Positions 44,853 to 57,830 are shown, numbered from the stretch's first letter. The stretch: 64,000 nt of DNA from Lasioglossum baleicum (GCF_051020765.1 NC_134946.1:9165239-9229238), one strand, 5' to 3'. A program made the numbers and translations. Notes: generated by a model not told the origin, from the letters alone.

Positions 44853-45307
44853 CCTCGCGTCGTCTTATGTATATGAAAGGAGAACTGCAGATCTCAGAAT
44901 ATAAGCACTTGCATTTTTTATGCAAACAAATGAATTTATGTGTGAAAAGAGCGGCAGAAAGTTATTCAAGTATCATGAATTTGACTCGTCGCTGCACCGT
45001 GTTGCTACAATAGCTGAACCCCGGGATAATAGCGGAGTTGTAGACTCGGTTAGCTCGCGATTCACCTTAAAGGACTAAACTGAATAACTCGAGCGCACAA
45101 AACGCGAGGACTACCGTCTCCACACTGTGCTAGTTGCCGTTCGGGGTGCAAACATTTAGTCTGACAAAGACGGGCCGAATTAATTCGAGTGCGCCGAGTA
45201 AGGAACACACTGATTGAATAGTCACAATGGATGCTACCTTGAATATCAGAATGGGCTATAGTTAGTTATTACTTTAGGGACAAAAGCACGAGACGCGGAC
45301 GTCGCCG

Positions 45308-45870
45308 CACGGTAGCCTGGGCGGCCGATCTATGTAGTATAGTTCATTTGGTAATAAATGACTTGTCTCATATCGGTATTCAATCGCGTCTACATTGCTT
45401 TCTAAATATTTAGCAATGCCGACAATGTCGATGTTAATGAAATTTAATAAAAATTATATACTTAGAACAAGCGTTTAAAAATGTACATTTTATGAATATG
45501 ATTTTCGATCGAAAAAGTTACCAATTTTCTTTTGTGAACCCTACTAAACCGAATTAATGTTTCTAAAATATTATTTGTTTAAATTAAGAGCTTTCTTTTA
45601 CCTAGAGTATGCATACCTCAAATTTAGCATTACAATGCATATTCATTTATTAAATAAGTAATTCTTAATAGACTAATAAAAGTTGTCGAAGTTATTTCCC
45701 TATGACATGGAATATCTTTTGAGTTCCAAATAGTTCCGCGTTTTTTCAAATTATATATGCAGGAACTATACATATTAGGCAACAAATATCTTGCGGAAAA
45801 AATGAATATGCAAAAGTAGAGGCTTCGAGGTTTAAAATGAGACCAAATTTATTACCGTACTATTTTAATA
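45308..45870 (+). mobile_element. Transib-like element, longest fragment
   Basis: Starts CACGGTAGCCTGGGCGGCCG (a decayed CACAGTGGTCC) and shares about 400 bp with 7782-8200. It then continues to 45870 through a segment that matches 23990-24050 in reverse. No transposase frame is readable and the far end is not identified. Confidence 0.6.
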
Positions 45871-47463
45871 AAATTATCATACTTGAAATATCAATTCCAG
45901 ATAATGGAAAATTTAGTGTTCGAACAGTTTTCGGATCCACTGCCTATAAATGCGTACAGTGGTTAATAATTTATTTTATCGTACGCGATGATGAGGGAAG
46001 GTAATAAATATATTCGTCTGTGCCGTACACGTTCGAAGTTCGCGAAGATATTCTTGGATTGGATGATTCGAGGAATAGCTCGAAGAACCGTCCAAAGAAA
46101 GGGTGCACGGGGAAGGGCACAAAACATTCCATTAGGTGCCTTCGTAATAGCTTCTCGAGACAATATACCCTCCATGACGTGGCCTCAACGAAGGACAATG
46201 GCACTACACCCTGACAACGATAGGTACACGCCTGTGTCGTTACAATCAAAACAGGACACAAGGCGTATAAGCTTATTTAAATGAATACCGCAGATCCCAT
46301 AGGCGTTGCAACTAGATTAAGACGTCATCCAATTACTTCGACATACCGATACCGTGCACAATGTAGTCAAACTGCTTCACATCTACTTATCAACACAAAC
46401 ATTTTTTTGCAATTTCTACTTCAAATAATACGTAAGAGTTTTATTTCAAATAGTATTTATTCTTATGTAAATATTTCAGTTTTTTAGTATTTTATCTGAA
46501 ACTATCTCAAATTTTCCCGACCCCTGCAGATGAGTATTAAATATAATTTCATGTAATTATTAAAGTACATTTTGAAGGTCCACTTGATGGTTAATTGTAA
46601 CAATTTTTAAAATTAGTACTCTGCTTAAAATTTAAAGTGCGAAACGCAGAAGACAATTCAACGAATAATTCAGTCAAATCAAATTTTCTTCTGATTTCTC
46701 GACTTCTAAATTTCGCTTTAGCTGCTCGTTTCGTATCATTATCTCGGAGACATCCAGTACAAACTGTTCAGCTGTGCGTCCCGTCGCGATAGGCGTCGTG
46801 TAGTAAGTCTATAACAATCGCGACTTATCCTGTTGAACAGGATTGCGGCACAATGGAACAAGGGGAGAGGCATTATGTCACTGGGAAAGACTGTCCCCTC
46901 GGCAATGCTCCCGAAAAATCAAATTTCGTTGAAAATTCGGTGTCGGATTCGCGAGAAAAGCGCGGGACTTTGACGGCGCGGCACGTCTAGATTCGAATTC
47001 GAACAGAAGGCGAGAACGATGAGCGCCCCTAATCGATCAAACACCATCAAACACCGATATCCCGGCAATTTTCTGAGGATAAATTCCTGGCAAATTTCGC
47101 GAACAACCGTTCCGAACAACAGTTCGGGGAAGCGTTGCAACTCACCTCGGAGGCAGCAATAGTCTGAATTTCACCAATGACACCTCATTTCCATACATCA
47201 GTAAATCCATAGACTGTAGTGCTTCACCCTATCGCATTATCTATCATAGACGTGGCGTGGCTGGGCATCACGGTTAACTAAACAGTGCCAGGAAAACCGG
47301 CATACAAGGTGTCCCACAATAGATTAGCTACGTAACGTTGATCTTGCCAGCGAAATCAGATCGGAAGTGACGTCGCTTTACAAAAACTGAACGAGCTAAT
47401 GCAGAAGTAAGAGTTCTTCTCGAACTTTAACCCTTTGCACTCGGAGCTATTTTAATTCGAAAA
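45871..47463. other. Mixed non-coding stretch
   Basis: The frames at 45971-46284 overlap on both strands without a recognisable product. The CpG-rich part (46720-47140) is open in small frames only. A gtgtcccacaat end near 47309 is a lone foldback-type end. TTAACCCTTTGCACTCGG at 47437 looks like another TTAA-type end. Confidence 0.45.
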
Positions 47464-47655
47464 TTAATACTAGAACTACCAAATGAGTCAAAATGACTTG
47501 TTCCAGATTTGTTCTTTTAGAAATATTAAAATTATAAATATGTTATTCTGACAAATTTTTTTAGTGAACTTCTCTACTGAAGCATATTTAAACAAAACTA
47601 AAACGAAATCTAAATAAATGCAATTTTGTTAAGTGCTCGGTAGTTCTAGAGTTAA
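47464..47655. mobile_element. TTAA-flanked miniature element (piggyBac-like)
   Basis: TTAA at both ends. Inner ends TACTAGAACTACC and (reverse) CTCTAGAACTACC. The interior (atgacttgttccagattt, aaatattaaaattataaat, gtgaacttctctactgaa) matches 30664-30893 closely; it is about 40 bases shorter. Confidence 0.85.
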
Positions 47656-49298
47656 TCAGTTCTTCCGACCTGAAATAATTCCATTCACTATGATTTTTCA
47701 AATTTTGTGGATACGAAATTGGTGTAATACCTCATACAATGCCCAAATGTTTAGTAATTGATTAGTTAGCAATATATTTAACCTACCACGAGGTGTCAAA
47801 CAGAGTTGGGCAAAAATTTAATCAACGATTGACGAATACTGATAGAAAGAATAAAATGAAGAAACAATCAAAATTAAATTACGATCTATGAACCACTCTG
47901 TTTCCGAATTAATTTCGCACACTAAAAAGTAGAGAAAATTTTTGAAATATTATACAGTGTCTCTGGAAAGTATTTGAGCACGCGACTGGTGAAGCAACAA
48001 TGGAACTTGTTTGCATACTGGGGCGTTCATGTTCACGAGTAATGTTTCTACTGGGTTTTAAAAATATCTAAAAAAAGTTCTGGTATGCATATTGATGTTC
48101 GCATTTGAATAATCATTGGAATGTGAAATGTTCAAAGTATTAATGGGAGAAAATAAATAGTGGAAAGAAAGAAAAGTCGGTATGCAGACGGAGTGTTAAA
48201 TTGAGATGTGTATATGAATCATTCATTTCACCATACATAGTATAATCTGGACGCCTTCCAGCCAATGAGAAGAATTCTAAAATAATATCTTGATCGGAAC
48301 GCAACTCGCGCCGGACTATAATCCGCAACTATAGTCTGTTAAGTTTGTTGGAGTGACGAGCAAATAAGCATATTAAAACAGAGAAGATATTGCATATAAG
48401 TTTCTGTTTCAGCCCGGTCTACTCGGCGTATCGTAAAACTTTCATTCTTTCGTATACAGCATCGTGAAACTTTTATTTCTTCCCCTTAGTTAATTAAGCA
48501 GCTGGAAAAGTGTGCGAGTGAAGAGAAAGTATAATAAGTCAAAGTAACGCGGAAACAAAGTTTTTAGGTAGTTAAATAATCTGCACTCTGATTCCAAGTA
48601 TGCATTATTTACTCGCCAAGAGGAGACGGGGGAAAAAAGGAAAATTGTCGCGTCCGGAAGGGACTGCGAACTTTTGTTTATAATATTTAATACGGGCGAA
48701 TGAAATTTTCAGGGAACATCGGACGGTGTTTTCTTGGGGAGCGGCAATCTTTTTGAATTTTATAAGCCGGTAAAACGGCCTGGAAAAAGTTGTAAAATGG
48801 AAAAACTAAGCCGGTTAATGAGGGTAAGTGCGCTTACTTGTAAAATACGATGCGTGCGATAATGCAAAGTAAGTAACCTAAAGAGCATCCTTAGCCCCGT
48901 GACTGAAAAAAATTATTATCAGGGGTAGTTTACGTAGGAGACAACGGACGATTAAGAAGATATTGTCAATATGTGGAGTAGGACATTCTCGAAACGCACC
49001 GGAAAGCCCGCGAACATTTATTTTTATGTAACTGCGTTAGAAAAACCTGCGGAGTCATTTTCAGTCCGTGGCGTGTGCTCCACGGTTAATTAAAACTAGT
49101 TCATTAATGGCGTCGACGAAACTCCTGTTTGCGAAATTCCCCCTACTTCTGTCCGATTAACGGCGCACACTGTTCATAGTTGAATTTCCGATTAGATGGA
49201 AGCACTTTTGTAAGAAGATAATTTCAGAAATGTCACTTATGTATATTTAATGATATAATTTGTTTGTTTCTAGTGATTCTTGAATGAAACTTGTACCA
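47656..49298. other. Non-coding stretch with two element ends
   Basis: CAGAGTTGGGCAAAAATTT at 47801 resembles the outer end of the 10477 element. TACAGTGTCTCTGGAAAG at 47954 is a Tc1-like end related to 54652 and 62220. The remainder shows no gene. Confidence 0.45.
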
Positions 49299-49625
49299 AC
49301 ATACTGGTCATTCTTTTCTGATTAAAATGAGCCCAAGCACGATACACTTTGCATAATATTTACTCGTTTAATTCACGATATAGCATATTATTTTTTTATT
49401 ATCTTTCATTCGAATAAAAGAATAGTTGGTTGCAGTACTAGATGAAATATTTACTTTGATTTGTCTAATAAATTACGTCTTAAATGTATTTCTGTTTGGA
49501 GTATACCATTGGTTCGGATAATCGAGGTTTTCATAAATCGTGTATTAAAGGATTAAATACGATCCAAATCGTATCGCGTTTGGTATCATTTTAATCGTAA
49601 AAATGTCACGAATATGTTAATGACA
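49299..49625. mobile_element. Pogo/Tigger-like foldback, full copy 3
   Basis: The left arm runs cattcttttctgattaaaat, gcccaagcacgatacac, tttactcgtttaattcacga. The right arm runs ggttcggataatcgaggttt, atcgtgtattaaaggatta, cgtatcgcgtttggtat, aaaatgtcacgaatatg. The spacer of about 120 bases is AT-rich. Confidence 0.75.
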
Positions 49626-50170
49626 GTGTTACAAGGATTTCTGTTAGATCTTTCCGAGTAATGACGAATTAAAAATGTTAATTAGAGAATGCTGGAATAG
49701 GGGTACAAGTAAAGATTTAAGAGAACGTTCTTTAACGTTTCGATTTCCATAATACCCTGAGGATTCTGTCGCGAGGTGGATTCAAGCTTCCATATTCAGT
49801 GTTTATGTTTATTGTTTCTGTTTTGTCCGCAACTCGAAAGTCAACAGTTTACAGTTTAAGGGAGTTGTTCCGGTATAGTACGTTCACCTTCACGCAGACA
49901 TGATCAAATTCATAATCTAAGTGAAGAGGGTGAAACACTGCGTGAAGGATAATTCGAATTACAATCGCGAATATAATAAAATTGGACGTGCAGCGAAGAA
50001 AGATGCATTCCTGATTTATTTCCGCACGTTGGACTACCCCTTTAACCGACAATGGTACTAACACGGAAAGGGTATGAGAATAGTATTTGCAGTTGATCGG
50101 AAAAATATTCAGTTGATTTGATATGTTCAACTTCGATGTTCTTTGTCTTCGTTCTAAAATATTTCGTTAT
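49626..50170. other. Non-coding stretch
   Basis: No element or exon recognised. The 93-codon minus-strand frame at 49849-50130 is not recognisable. Confidence 0.45.
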
Positions 50171-50715
50171 ACAGGGTGAGGTGCAAATTAGTCCCCACGA
50201 TTTTTCAGCCCCTTCGGATGGTCGGACAGAAAAATGTTTTTTACCAAAGTTAATCAGTGTTTAACCGACAAGAAATTGCAATTTTGTAAAATAAAAAAAA
50301 TCTATTTTCAACAAAAAAATCAAGGTCGCTGTCATATCTTTTAATGGTACTGGATATTTTTAACTTCATAATATTGTAGGCGACGTCAAAACGAATTCAA
50401 CGACCCACTATACGATGACTTTCAGATGACCTTGAAAGAAAATATCGCCATGAATCAATTGCCAGAATATTTGAAATATTGTTGAATTCGTTTTGACGTC
50501 GCCTACAATATTATGAAGTTAAAAATACCCCCAGTACCATTAAAAGATATGACAGCGACCTTGATTTTTTTGTTGAAAATAGATTTTTTTTATTTTAAAA
50601 AATTGCAATTTCTTGTCGGTTAAATACTGATTAACTTTGGTAAGAAACATTTTTCTGTCCGACCATCCGAAGGGGCTGAAAAATCGTGGGGACTAATTTG
50701 CGCCTCACCCTGTAT
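50171..50715. mobile_element. Foldback, ACAGGGTG type, arms about 235 bp
   Basis: The ends are ACAGGGTGAGGTGCAAATTA and the reverse complement of a nearly identical sequence. The arms match almost base for base through gtccccacgatttttcagcc, aatgttttttaccaaagt, aaggtcgctgtcatatc and gacgtcaaaacgaattcaac. The central spacer is about 75 bases. No frame. A diverged arm is at 31180-31400. Confidence 0.9.
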
Positions 50716-51765
50716 ACATATAATAATTTATTGTATCTGCGAATGTGTGTGCAAAAAGGATCGATTGGGTAAAATATACTTCCATGGTAATAAACATTCA
50801 GGCGAATCGCATGAAATTTACGACAATATTCGCACAAGTAGGGTGAAGATAATACGCTACCACGAAGTCTGGAGGGCTCCATTTTCATTTAGCCTCGTAA
50901 AGTATGTTAGGTATTGCTATAGGCATTAAAGACAAAGATATCTGTCCGAATAACTCCGGAATTTAGTGTGCATCATGTTGGTGTCCGCGGGTCAATATGG
51001 CTGCATTACCGACCCAAAGGTGGCTAGCTGATTAGAGTGTCCTCTCTTCATGGACGAAGAACTATTCTGCGAGGTAGTAATGACGCGCTTTGGAGAACGG
51101 TCTCGCATAGAAATTTCACAAATCTGCGGGCACCGGAAGCGTATATCCGTAGCACAACGGACGCTCCATCGATTCGTTTTCAACGATCGAACGAATCGGT
51201 AATTTGTATTCTCGGAAAGAAAATTAGAATGCCGATAGACGCGGCACCGGTGAAGAGCGCGCATTGTTGTCGCGGTTGTCCACAGAGCAATAGAGAAAGC
51301 ACGCAAACTGCGAAACACACAGGACCGGCGAGGGCTAGCAGCCGGACCTACCCGGAGTAAATGCGAAGCTTGCTATTTGCTCCGCCGCGGCGCCCGATTA
51401 ATTTCGCAGGCAATGCCTGCGGGCTCGAAGGACATCGGTAACGATTGTTCTCGGCTTTGTCGATCTCAAAACCGTGTAAACGTCCTGCCGAGGCTCTTGT
51501 GTATTTCCTAATTAAACTACCACTATGAGGAACCTTCGTCCATTCGACGGAAACCGACCGCAGCAACCTACGCCGACAGATCTGGACACCTTTTCCCTAT
51601 ACAGATCACCATACTTCCATCAACGCGTCCTTTCAGACGCCGACGACGCGACGGTCCCCCTTAATTTTCCCAAAGATCATGAACAAGCTCTTCGCCAATT
51701 TTTACCGCCCTCGATTACCTCGTCAAGGTCGGCACTTTCAACTAGGAAAGACCGAGGCTAAAAGC
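50716..51765. other. CpG-rich block (51000-51760) without gene
   Basis: Overlapping frames on both strands (50992-51318 minus, 51037-51360 plus, 51525-51761 plus). None has a recognisable domain. Confidence 0.45.
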
Positions 51766-52223
51766 TACACTGAGAAAAAAAAAGTAGTTACTTCAATAAC
51801 ACGCGTGTTATTGTAATTTTTTTACTTCGATGAATATCAATGTATTCTTTTCAATAGTATGAAATTTAGAAGCAAATCGTGATGTATTTGAATTGTCTAT
51901 CATGAAATGATTGAAAATATTATTCGATTCAATACCGTACATTATTATTCGTAATATTTCTCTTTTTCCTTCAATCAGATATGTTGTTAAAAAAATTTGA
52001 GAAATGTATTGATTTATACTGGAATTGGCCATATCTTATTTTTTTGAAAACATTGATGTCAAGCTATTCGCTTATATGATTGGCGGAAATGAGTTTTGCT
52101 ATTGAAATTCAATAGTATTAAATATTAAAATAAGTTCATATGATATTGGCACTATTAAATAGTACATCTTATTGAATCAACATATATCTTTTTTTGTTTC
52201 GACAGGATTTTTTTCTCAGTGTA
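51766..52223. mobile_element. Inverted-repeat element with TACACTGAGAAAAAAA ends
   Basis: TACACTGAGAAAAAAA at the left and its exact reverse complement at the right, 458 bp apart. The interior is AT-rich without a transposase frame. The first bases CACTGAG would fit a CAC-starting superfamily such as Chapaev/CACTA, but this is not established. The target duplication is unclear. Confidence 0.7.
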
Positions 52224-52517
52224 CGTTTTTTTACGTGTGTCGAACATAGATTTCTTGGATAACTTTCCCAAGTGTGAACGACGAGGGTAAACAACGGTGC
52301 CATACCTAAGAATGATACATTGAGCATCATATAACCCCAATTCATACACCTTAATACCTTAATTTCTTTGTAGCGCGATCGACCGCCCAAGGGGGAACCT
52401 CCTAGTAGTGGGGATAAAAAGTCACATCATCCGCATACCCGAAAGTCACATCAATCGCGGGAACACTGTAATCCGAAACTGTAGCTAGCCAGAATTAGCC
52501 AGATGTTCAGCTGACTA

Positions 52518-52640
52518 GTTCGGATAATCGAGGTTTTTTTGAGACGTGCATCATACACGTAAATATGATTCGAATTATGTACATCGTGTTTGGTCATATT
52601 TTAAACGGAAGAGTGTCGCTGATATATGTTGATATAAGTC
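52518..52640. mobile_element. Pogo/Tigger-like foldback family, right arm only
   Basis: agttcggataatcgaggttt, then gaattatgtacatcgtgttt, then ttttaaacggaagagtgtcg. The sequence just before it (tagccagatgttcagctgac) is like the inner part of the copy at 26270. Confidence 0.65.
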
Positions 52641-53384
52641 TTGGGAGGACAAAAGGTACAGATTTGTAGAAAGAAGTCGTTGTATTGGTCCAGTCTGTGC
52701 ATCGCCGAGTAACAGATTGCGATTCCATTGTCCGACGAGGAAGAGATCGCTATTACAATATTAAAGGTATTCGAAAGCAACGGGGAGAGCATGTTTGCGG
52801 AGGGGCTACCTCTTTAAAATGAATTACGCTCTACGGTTTCCTTGGAGTCCCACGAGAAGATTTGGAATAAAAGGCGAGCCACGACAGAACCGGCATATTA
52901 TGGCAAGACTTATTACACGATCGGAGAGAGGGCGTCAGGCATCCGAAAGTTACCGTTCGGCCCGCGGAGCCATTTATCTCCCGAACACGGTTGGTTACAT
53001 CGAAAGATTGCAGATTATTTTTAAGAGGTTTGCTCCTGCGGCTCAGGACCGGTGATCGATAACTGTCGTTAAGCATATCAGCTCCCAAAGGGAACGCGTT
53101 CATCGTTCGCCTTCCGGGAAATAGACGTAAAAGAATTTAAGCGAGGAATATTTAAGCGTGCTACGTTATTAAAAAACATCGATCGTATTGTTTTTAACGG
53201 CGATGGAGACGATATCGAAGCCCCGGCGATCCGGGAACGGTAGCGAGCGGATTTTTGAGAATTACACAATGCGACGTGATGTTTTTAGGGATATATATGA
53301 AATTTACGATTTTTCACGTCGTAAAACGACTCTGATAGCGATGGATATTCGCGTCGACGCCGTACGATGAGATCTGCACTTTTA
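52641..53384. other. CpG-rich non-coding stretch
   Basis: Overlapping frames on both strands near 52795-53370; none is recognisable. Confidence 0.45.
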
Positions 53385-53640
53385 CGATTGCTTGATGGTG
53401 CTCGATGATGCTTGATGGTGCTTAACAATTCTTTACGGTGCTTGATGATGCATGAGGATGTTTAATGCAGTTGATGATGCTCAATGTCAAAAACTTAACC
53501 ATGCTTGGTGATTCTTGGTGTCTAAAATCATGACGATGTTTGGTGATGTTTGATGGTGCTTGATCTCCAGAACTTGACGATGTTCGATGCTTAGATCTTC
53601 TCGATAGTTCAAACCTGATGCCGATGCTTAGGGATTGACG
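53385..53640. repeat. Irregular TGATGRTGCT minisatellite
   Basis: About 20 imperfect copies of a 9-12-bp unit such as tgatggtgct, tgatgatgct or cgatgttt over 250 bases. Units are often interrupted. Confidence 0.75.
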
Positions 53641-54534
53641 AAGCTAGATGCCTTCCTCTTCCTGTCTTGTAGAAAACAGTTTAATACCGATTTTTCACAT
53701 TGAAAATTGACGTTTGACCTAATAGTTATTTGCATTCTGCACGGCTAAGTTTATTCGTCGGTCTATTCAATCGATTTGGTTAACATTAGCAGCTCTTTTT
53801 CTATCGTGTTTTCCTACATTTCTTCAATAAAGTAAATTTGAAGCCGCAAATTGTGACACTGTTATAGTACACGGAATGTTGTCATCCGCGATATTACTCA
53901 CGTACATAATGTATAACAGAGTTCCCGCACAACTTCCTAACCGCGTTTCGGATATAAAATTTACAAGTCGGAAAATGAAATGATTAAAACTTGAAAACGA
54001 TGGGAGTTTCTTTTTCCCTTTTGGCAGCGGTTCACTCGCTGCAAACTCATACGTATGCTAAATTTTCGACACGGTTGGAACTCGGAATCGCGGACTAGTT
54101 TTCTCGAATTAAGGACACGCATAATATTCTCCTATCGCGCGTTTCTGTTCCGTGCGCAGCAAATCTGCGGAAGATGCCTATAATAGCGTCGAACAAACAT
54201 CGTAAAAGAAAAGACAATGAACAACAATTCGTCTAATATTAAATTATACTCGTATCCAAAGTTCTTCCTGTAACCCAGAAAATACGGAACAACTTCAAGA
54301 ATATTTAAATGGTGTTTGAACGAGCTTGAATAACCTTTAATAACCTTGAATGACCTTCGAAGACCAACATGTTGTATTCGTCATTCATTGTGGAATAAGT
54401 TGCATGCGAATACGAATAGAAATAAACAGTGCCATTTATATTAAAAAGAAAAAAAGGCATATAAGTATTTATTTATGTTGTTATTGACTGTTATTTTTAT
54501 TTCTCTAAAACAAATAATACTATCTTTTTATATT
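53641..54534. other. Mixed non-coding stretch
   Basis: A short series near 54325-54360 (cttgaataacctttaataac, cttgaatgacctt) is a minor local repeat. No gene. Confidence 0.45.
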
Positions 54535-54652
54535 ATTTAGCCAGCTAAGAGTGAAGCTTCTAATTAATTATAAAGAATCAGGTCGTTTGGTACAATTACA
54601 AAAAAGTTATTAGTTTTTAAAAGGTGTACGAATACTTTGTACACCCACTGTA
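54535..54652 (-). mobile_element. Tc1-like element end
   Basis: In reverse complement: TACAGTGGGTGTACAAAGTA, then ttcgtacac, aactaataacttttttgta, gaccaaacgacctgattc-type and attaattagaagctt. It matches 62220-62335 over about 115 bases. The TA plus CAGTG start is typical of Tc1-like ends. No partner end seen. Confidence 0.65.
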
Positions 54653-55534
54653 TGTACGTTGCAAAAGAGAACGCGTTAAAAATGCTTATTTAAAGAAAAG
54701 TATTTTCTCAACAAAATTGAGCATGTACAATTTAATTGAAGATTAATAACACCGCGTTTACCACGAGAAAATGATTAAAGATAGGGACACAAACCGGCAG
54801 AAAATTAAATAACACATAACAGCGAAAGTTAGCGATTTAATCTTGCACACCAAGAGTCGCAAACAATTTTCTTGACATCGTTAATGTATCACGAACTGTC
54901 ACGAGGAGAAGACAAGCACCGCGTTAAAGGATATCGATTTTCTTTGCGGCTATTAAATGTATTTAAGTGTCGCTCAAGGGGAGGGGGGAAGAGGGAAAAT
55001 TATTGAATATTCGAGCGTATCGCAAAGGCACAGAGAAGTTCGTTACGTTGCAGAGATCCCTCGGGAGCAATGTTATAGGACAATAATTATTTGTTAATGA
55101 GTCGGTAATTCGGTTCGCGCCGAAGAAATCCAAGATGCGTGACAGTAATCCGATTACAGGCGCGTCATGTAAATACAAGAATTAGCGGCAAATATTTTCG
55201 AGAATATCCATTGTCAGATTTAAACGCGCGCGCCTCTCCTCCGTGTGCCGTTTGGATATAGCTAATTATGATTGTAATGCGATAAAAACTCAACGAGATG
55301 CACAATTAGAGTACACTCCAGGACAAAAAAAGACGGAATACGTAAAATTTGTGCTTCAATCTTTAAAATCGGGGGTTCAGTCACGAAAACATTTTTCAAA
55401 ATTTATGCAGACGTTTGAATTTGGAGAATTGTTTGAAAAATCGTTCTCTCGGATGCCACGCCATGGAAAACAATTTTAGAAAAAATATCGATTGTGAAAG
55501 TATAGGCTTGAACGAAAATTATTTTTTACGAAAT
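54653..55534. other. Mixed non-coding stretch
   Basis: Nothing recognised; short frames only. Confidence 0.45.
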
Positions 55535-55632
55535 TATTTAAATTGTTTCAGTTATTTCAAAAACTCAAATTATTTCATTTACTTCAAAAATTAAAATTAT
55601 TTCATTTACTTCAAAAATTCAATTAACTCAAA
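55535..55632. repeat. Tandem repeat, three units of about 31 bp
   Basis: atttcatttacttcaaaaat and a preceding aaatt recur three times with small changes. Confidence 0.8.
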
Positions 55633-57756
55633 TACAATACTTCTTGGATTTATAAGACGTGCTATCTTATTATCCGGGAGTGTGGCATGAAAACCGATCG
55701 AATAGATTTTATTTACGCGAACCCGACTCGAATAATGCCTACCAAATGGCGTTGTGGATATTGTGGTATAATTCAAACGGAAATTACTCTTCGAGGAATT
55801 ATTTGTTCCATATTACGCTTCGACTTCGGCAAATTCATTTTTGAAAATGTATCGAGTACGCGCTCGATCGGGAAACCGAGTAAACGATTAACGCGTGTCC
55901 GTTTATTATACTATTACGATAATACGCGGTTGATTATGGATTTCGCATTAACAATGCACACGATGCCTTATTTTAAATCGTCGCGAGACACAACACGACT
56001 CGTCACGCAGATAATTGCGGATTTGACGAACGTTATGGTCAATTTTCGCGAAAACGCGAATAAAATTGATGAAAGTAGTTTTCGGTTCATGCAATCCAAT
56101 TAATGTTATCGGTCGACTGTGTTTTATTCGTTTATGAATTTTATGCACGTATGACGAAATTGGGCAGGGGCTATTTGAAACGGAATAAAATTAAAAGAAA
56201 TTCACTGTATGTATTGTATAATATTATTGTATTAGTGTATTAAAGGCCTATATATCAGGTTTTTTAAATCTTTATAGGAGCGCAATTTTGAACTCAAACG
56301 TGAATTGCACTAATAAAACTCAGCTGAAAATGACATAGGCCCATCTTCCATTGGAAAAAGACTGAAACCTGCAAGACTTTTTTAACCTGTTCGCCTACCA
56401 CCGTCACGAATATGTGACATCCATAATCTGACAGTTCATTTAAAAGCAGTAAAATTAATTTATGCACTTTCGTTGATTATAGTCATAGTACAATGCATAA
56501 TTTTCGGAGAATCTATGACTTTCTTCTGCTAAACTGTTTTAATAATTCAAAATTGAGTACGTTGCATTTAATAAAACTTTCGAACAAGGTAGGTGAGCAA
56601 CGAAACGGTTCGTGTTATTAAATGTTACAGAAAAATAATTTCCTAAATTGCGGTCTTGTAAAATTTAAAACACCTGACATAGGCCCTTCTTCCAAACACA
56701 CGTTCAAATAATATAGCACCTCTGTTAAAATTGTTGCGCAGCAGACGCGACAGTTACGGAGATGCTACTGTGTATATCTCTCCGCCGCCGTTTTTGAGCA
56801 AATTGGCCACGGGGAACACGTGATCGCAAGTTTCCCGAAACCGTGCGCGAGAAAATTTCGTTCCACGTGTGTTCGACCTAATTTCGCGTGCACCACAATT
56901 TTGCACAAAGCGCGCTCGCCGAAACAGCGCAGCGGTGGCGGGGCACACATATTTATTGACTAAAGCGTGTTCGCCGGGCTGCCTAACAAGTTGAGACACG
57001 TTGTTGCTCATCAAAGTTGACGCGTTAATTACAGTATGTGTTGAAAATAACAAGCGGATCTTCGATGGTATCTCATTAGGAGAGGCAGCAAGCAGTGGCC
57101 TAATTGGTCCGCGATATTCTCGGAAGGGTTCCGGATCATTAAACCGCGACGCGCCGGAAGAAAACGTTCGGACGGTGTTAGGCAATTTAACGAGTAATAG
57201 TTTGCGACAGGCCGCGACCGCGACAAGGTAGAGGTTCTCGGAACTCGATTAGAATGTGTGTCCTCGGGGATCTGGTCGTTTCAACGAGTGGATAAATCGA
57301 GTCACTGATCCTGAATCCGATCCATGATCGGTTGGTATGTTCTGTTGCGCGATGCTCAATCACCTAGAAGCCAGATCTACAGCTTAGATCATCACTGCTC
57401 GCCGATTAGATGATCCACTTGTCGACGTAATCATGCTACCCGAGTCGAGTATCCTTGGATCGAACCAGACACGTTATAGGTCCTGCCATTTGAGGGACAC
57501 GCGAACTTCTTTTCTTGGGGATTTGCCTTGCAGTGTCCCTGAAAGGGACCTTTCTTTCAGGGAGCCCTGCTCCCTGCTGTGGAGCCGTCGGCCCGGCAAC
57601 TGGTAATTTTTTGGACGAAAAAGAGCATTCTAGAATAATCCAAAAATGGCATCAACAAATTTATTTTTGGTTTATATTTGGGCACTTGACCCTAGGTCAA
57701 CTCAGGTCAACCGTTCTCTTAAAAACCAAGTTTCGTAAACTGTTTTACACCATACG
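55633..57756. other. Mixed non-coding stretch
   Basis: The 138-codon plus-strand frame at 55687-56103 is the cleanest in the window outside elements, but its CGYC pair is isolated and no domain or signal peptide is visible. I leave it uncalled. A motif copy is at 56136-56160. The CpG-rich part at 56750-57240 is open on both strands. Small hairpins of the phrase ctttcagggag and gctccctg occur at 57530-57580. Confidence 0.4.
56136..56160 (-). repeat. Dispersed 25-nt motif, diverged copy
   Basis: Reads GAATTTTATGCACGTATGAC followed by gaaattgggcaggggc, parallel to the flank of the copy at 1568. Confidence 0.55.
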
Positions 57757-57830
57757 TCTACAGGGTGTCCCAAAATGGTATAAACATGCAGAGGATGATC
57801 CTACATTTAGTATTGCCTAGAACCCGACGT
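57757..57830 (+). mobile_element. Lone ACAGGGTGTCCC-type element end
   Basis: tctacagggtgtcccaaaat with no matching inverted end found within 1 kb. It resembles the ends at 35106 and 47305. Confidence 0.45.

Noticed and set aside
55687..56103. 138-codon frame with an isolated CGYC
   Set aside because: The cleanest non-element frame, but no second zinc-binding pair, no recognisable fold and no splice or promoter signal. It needs transcript support before being called.
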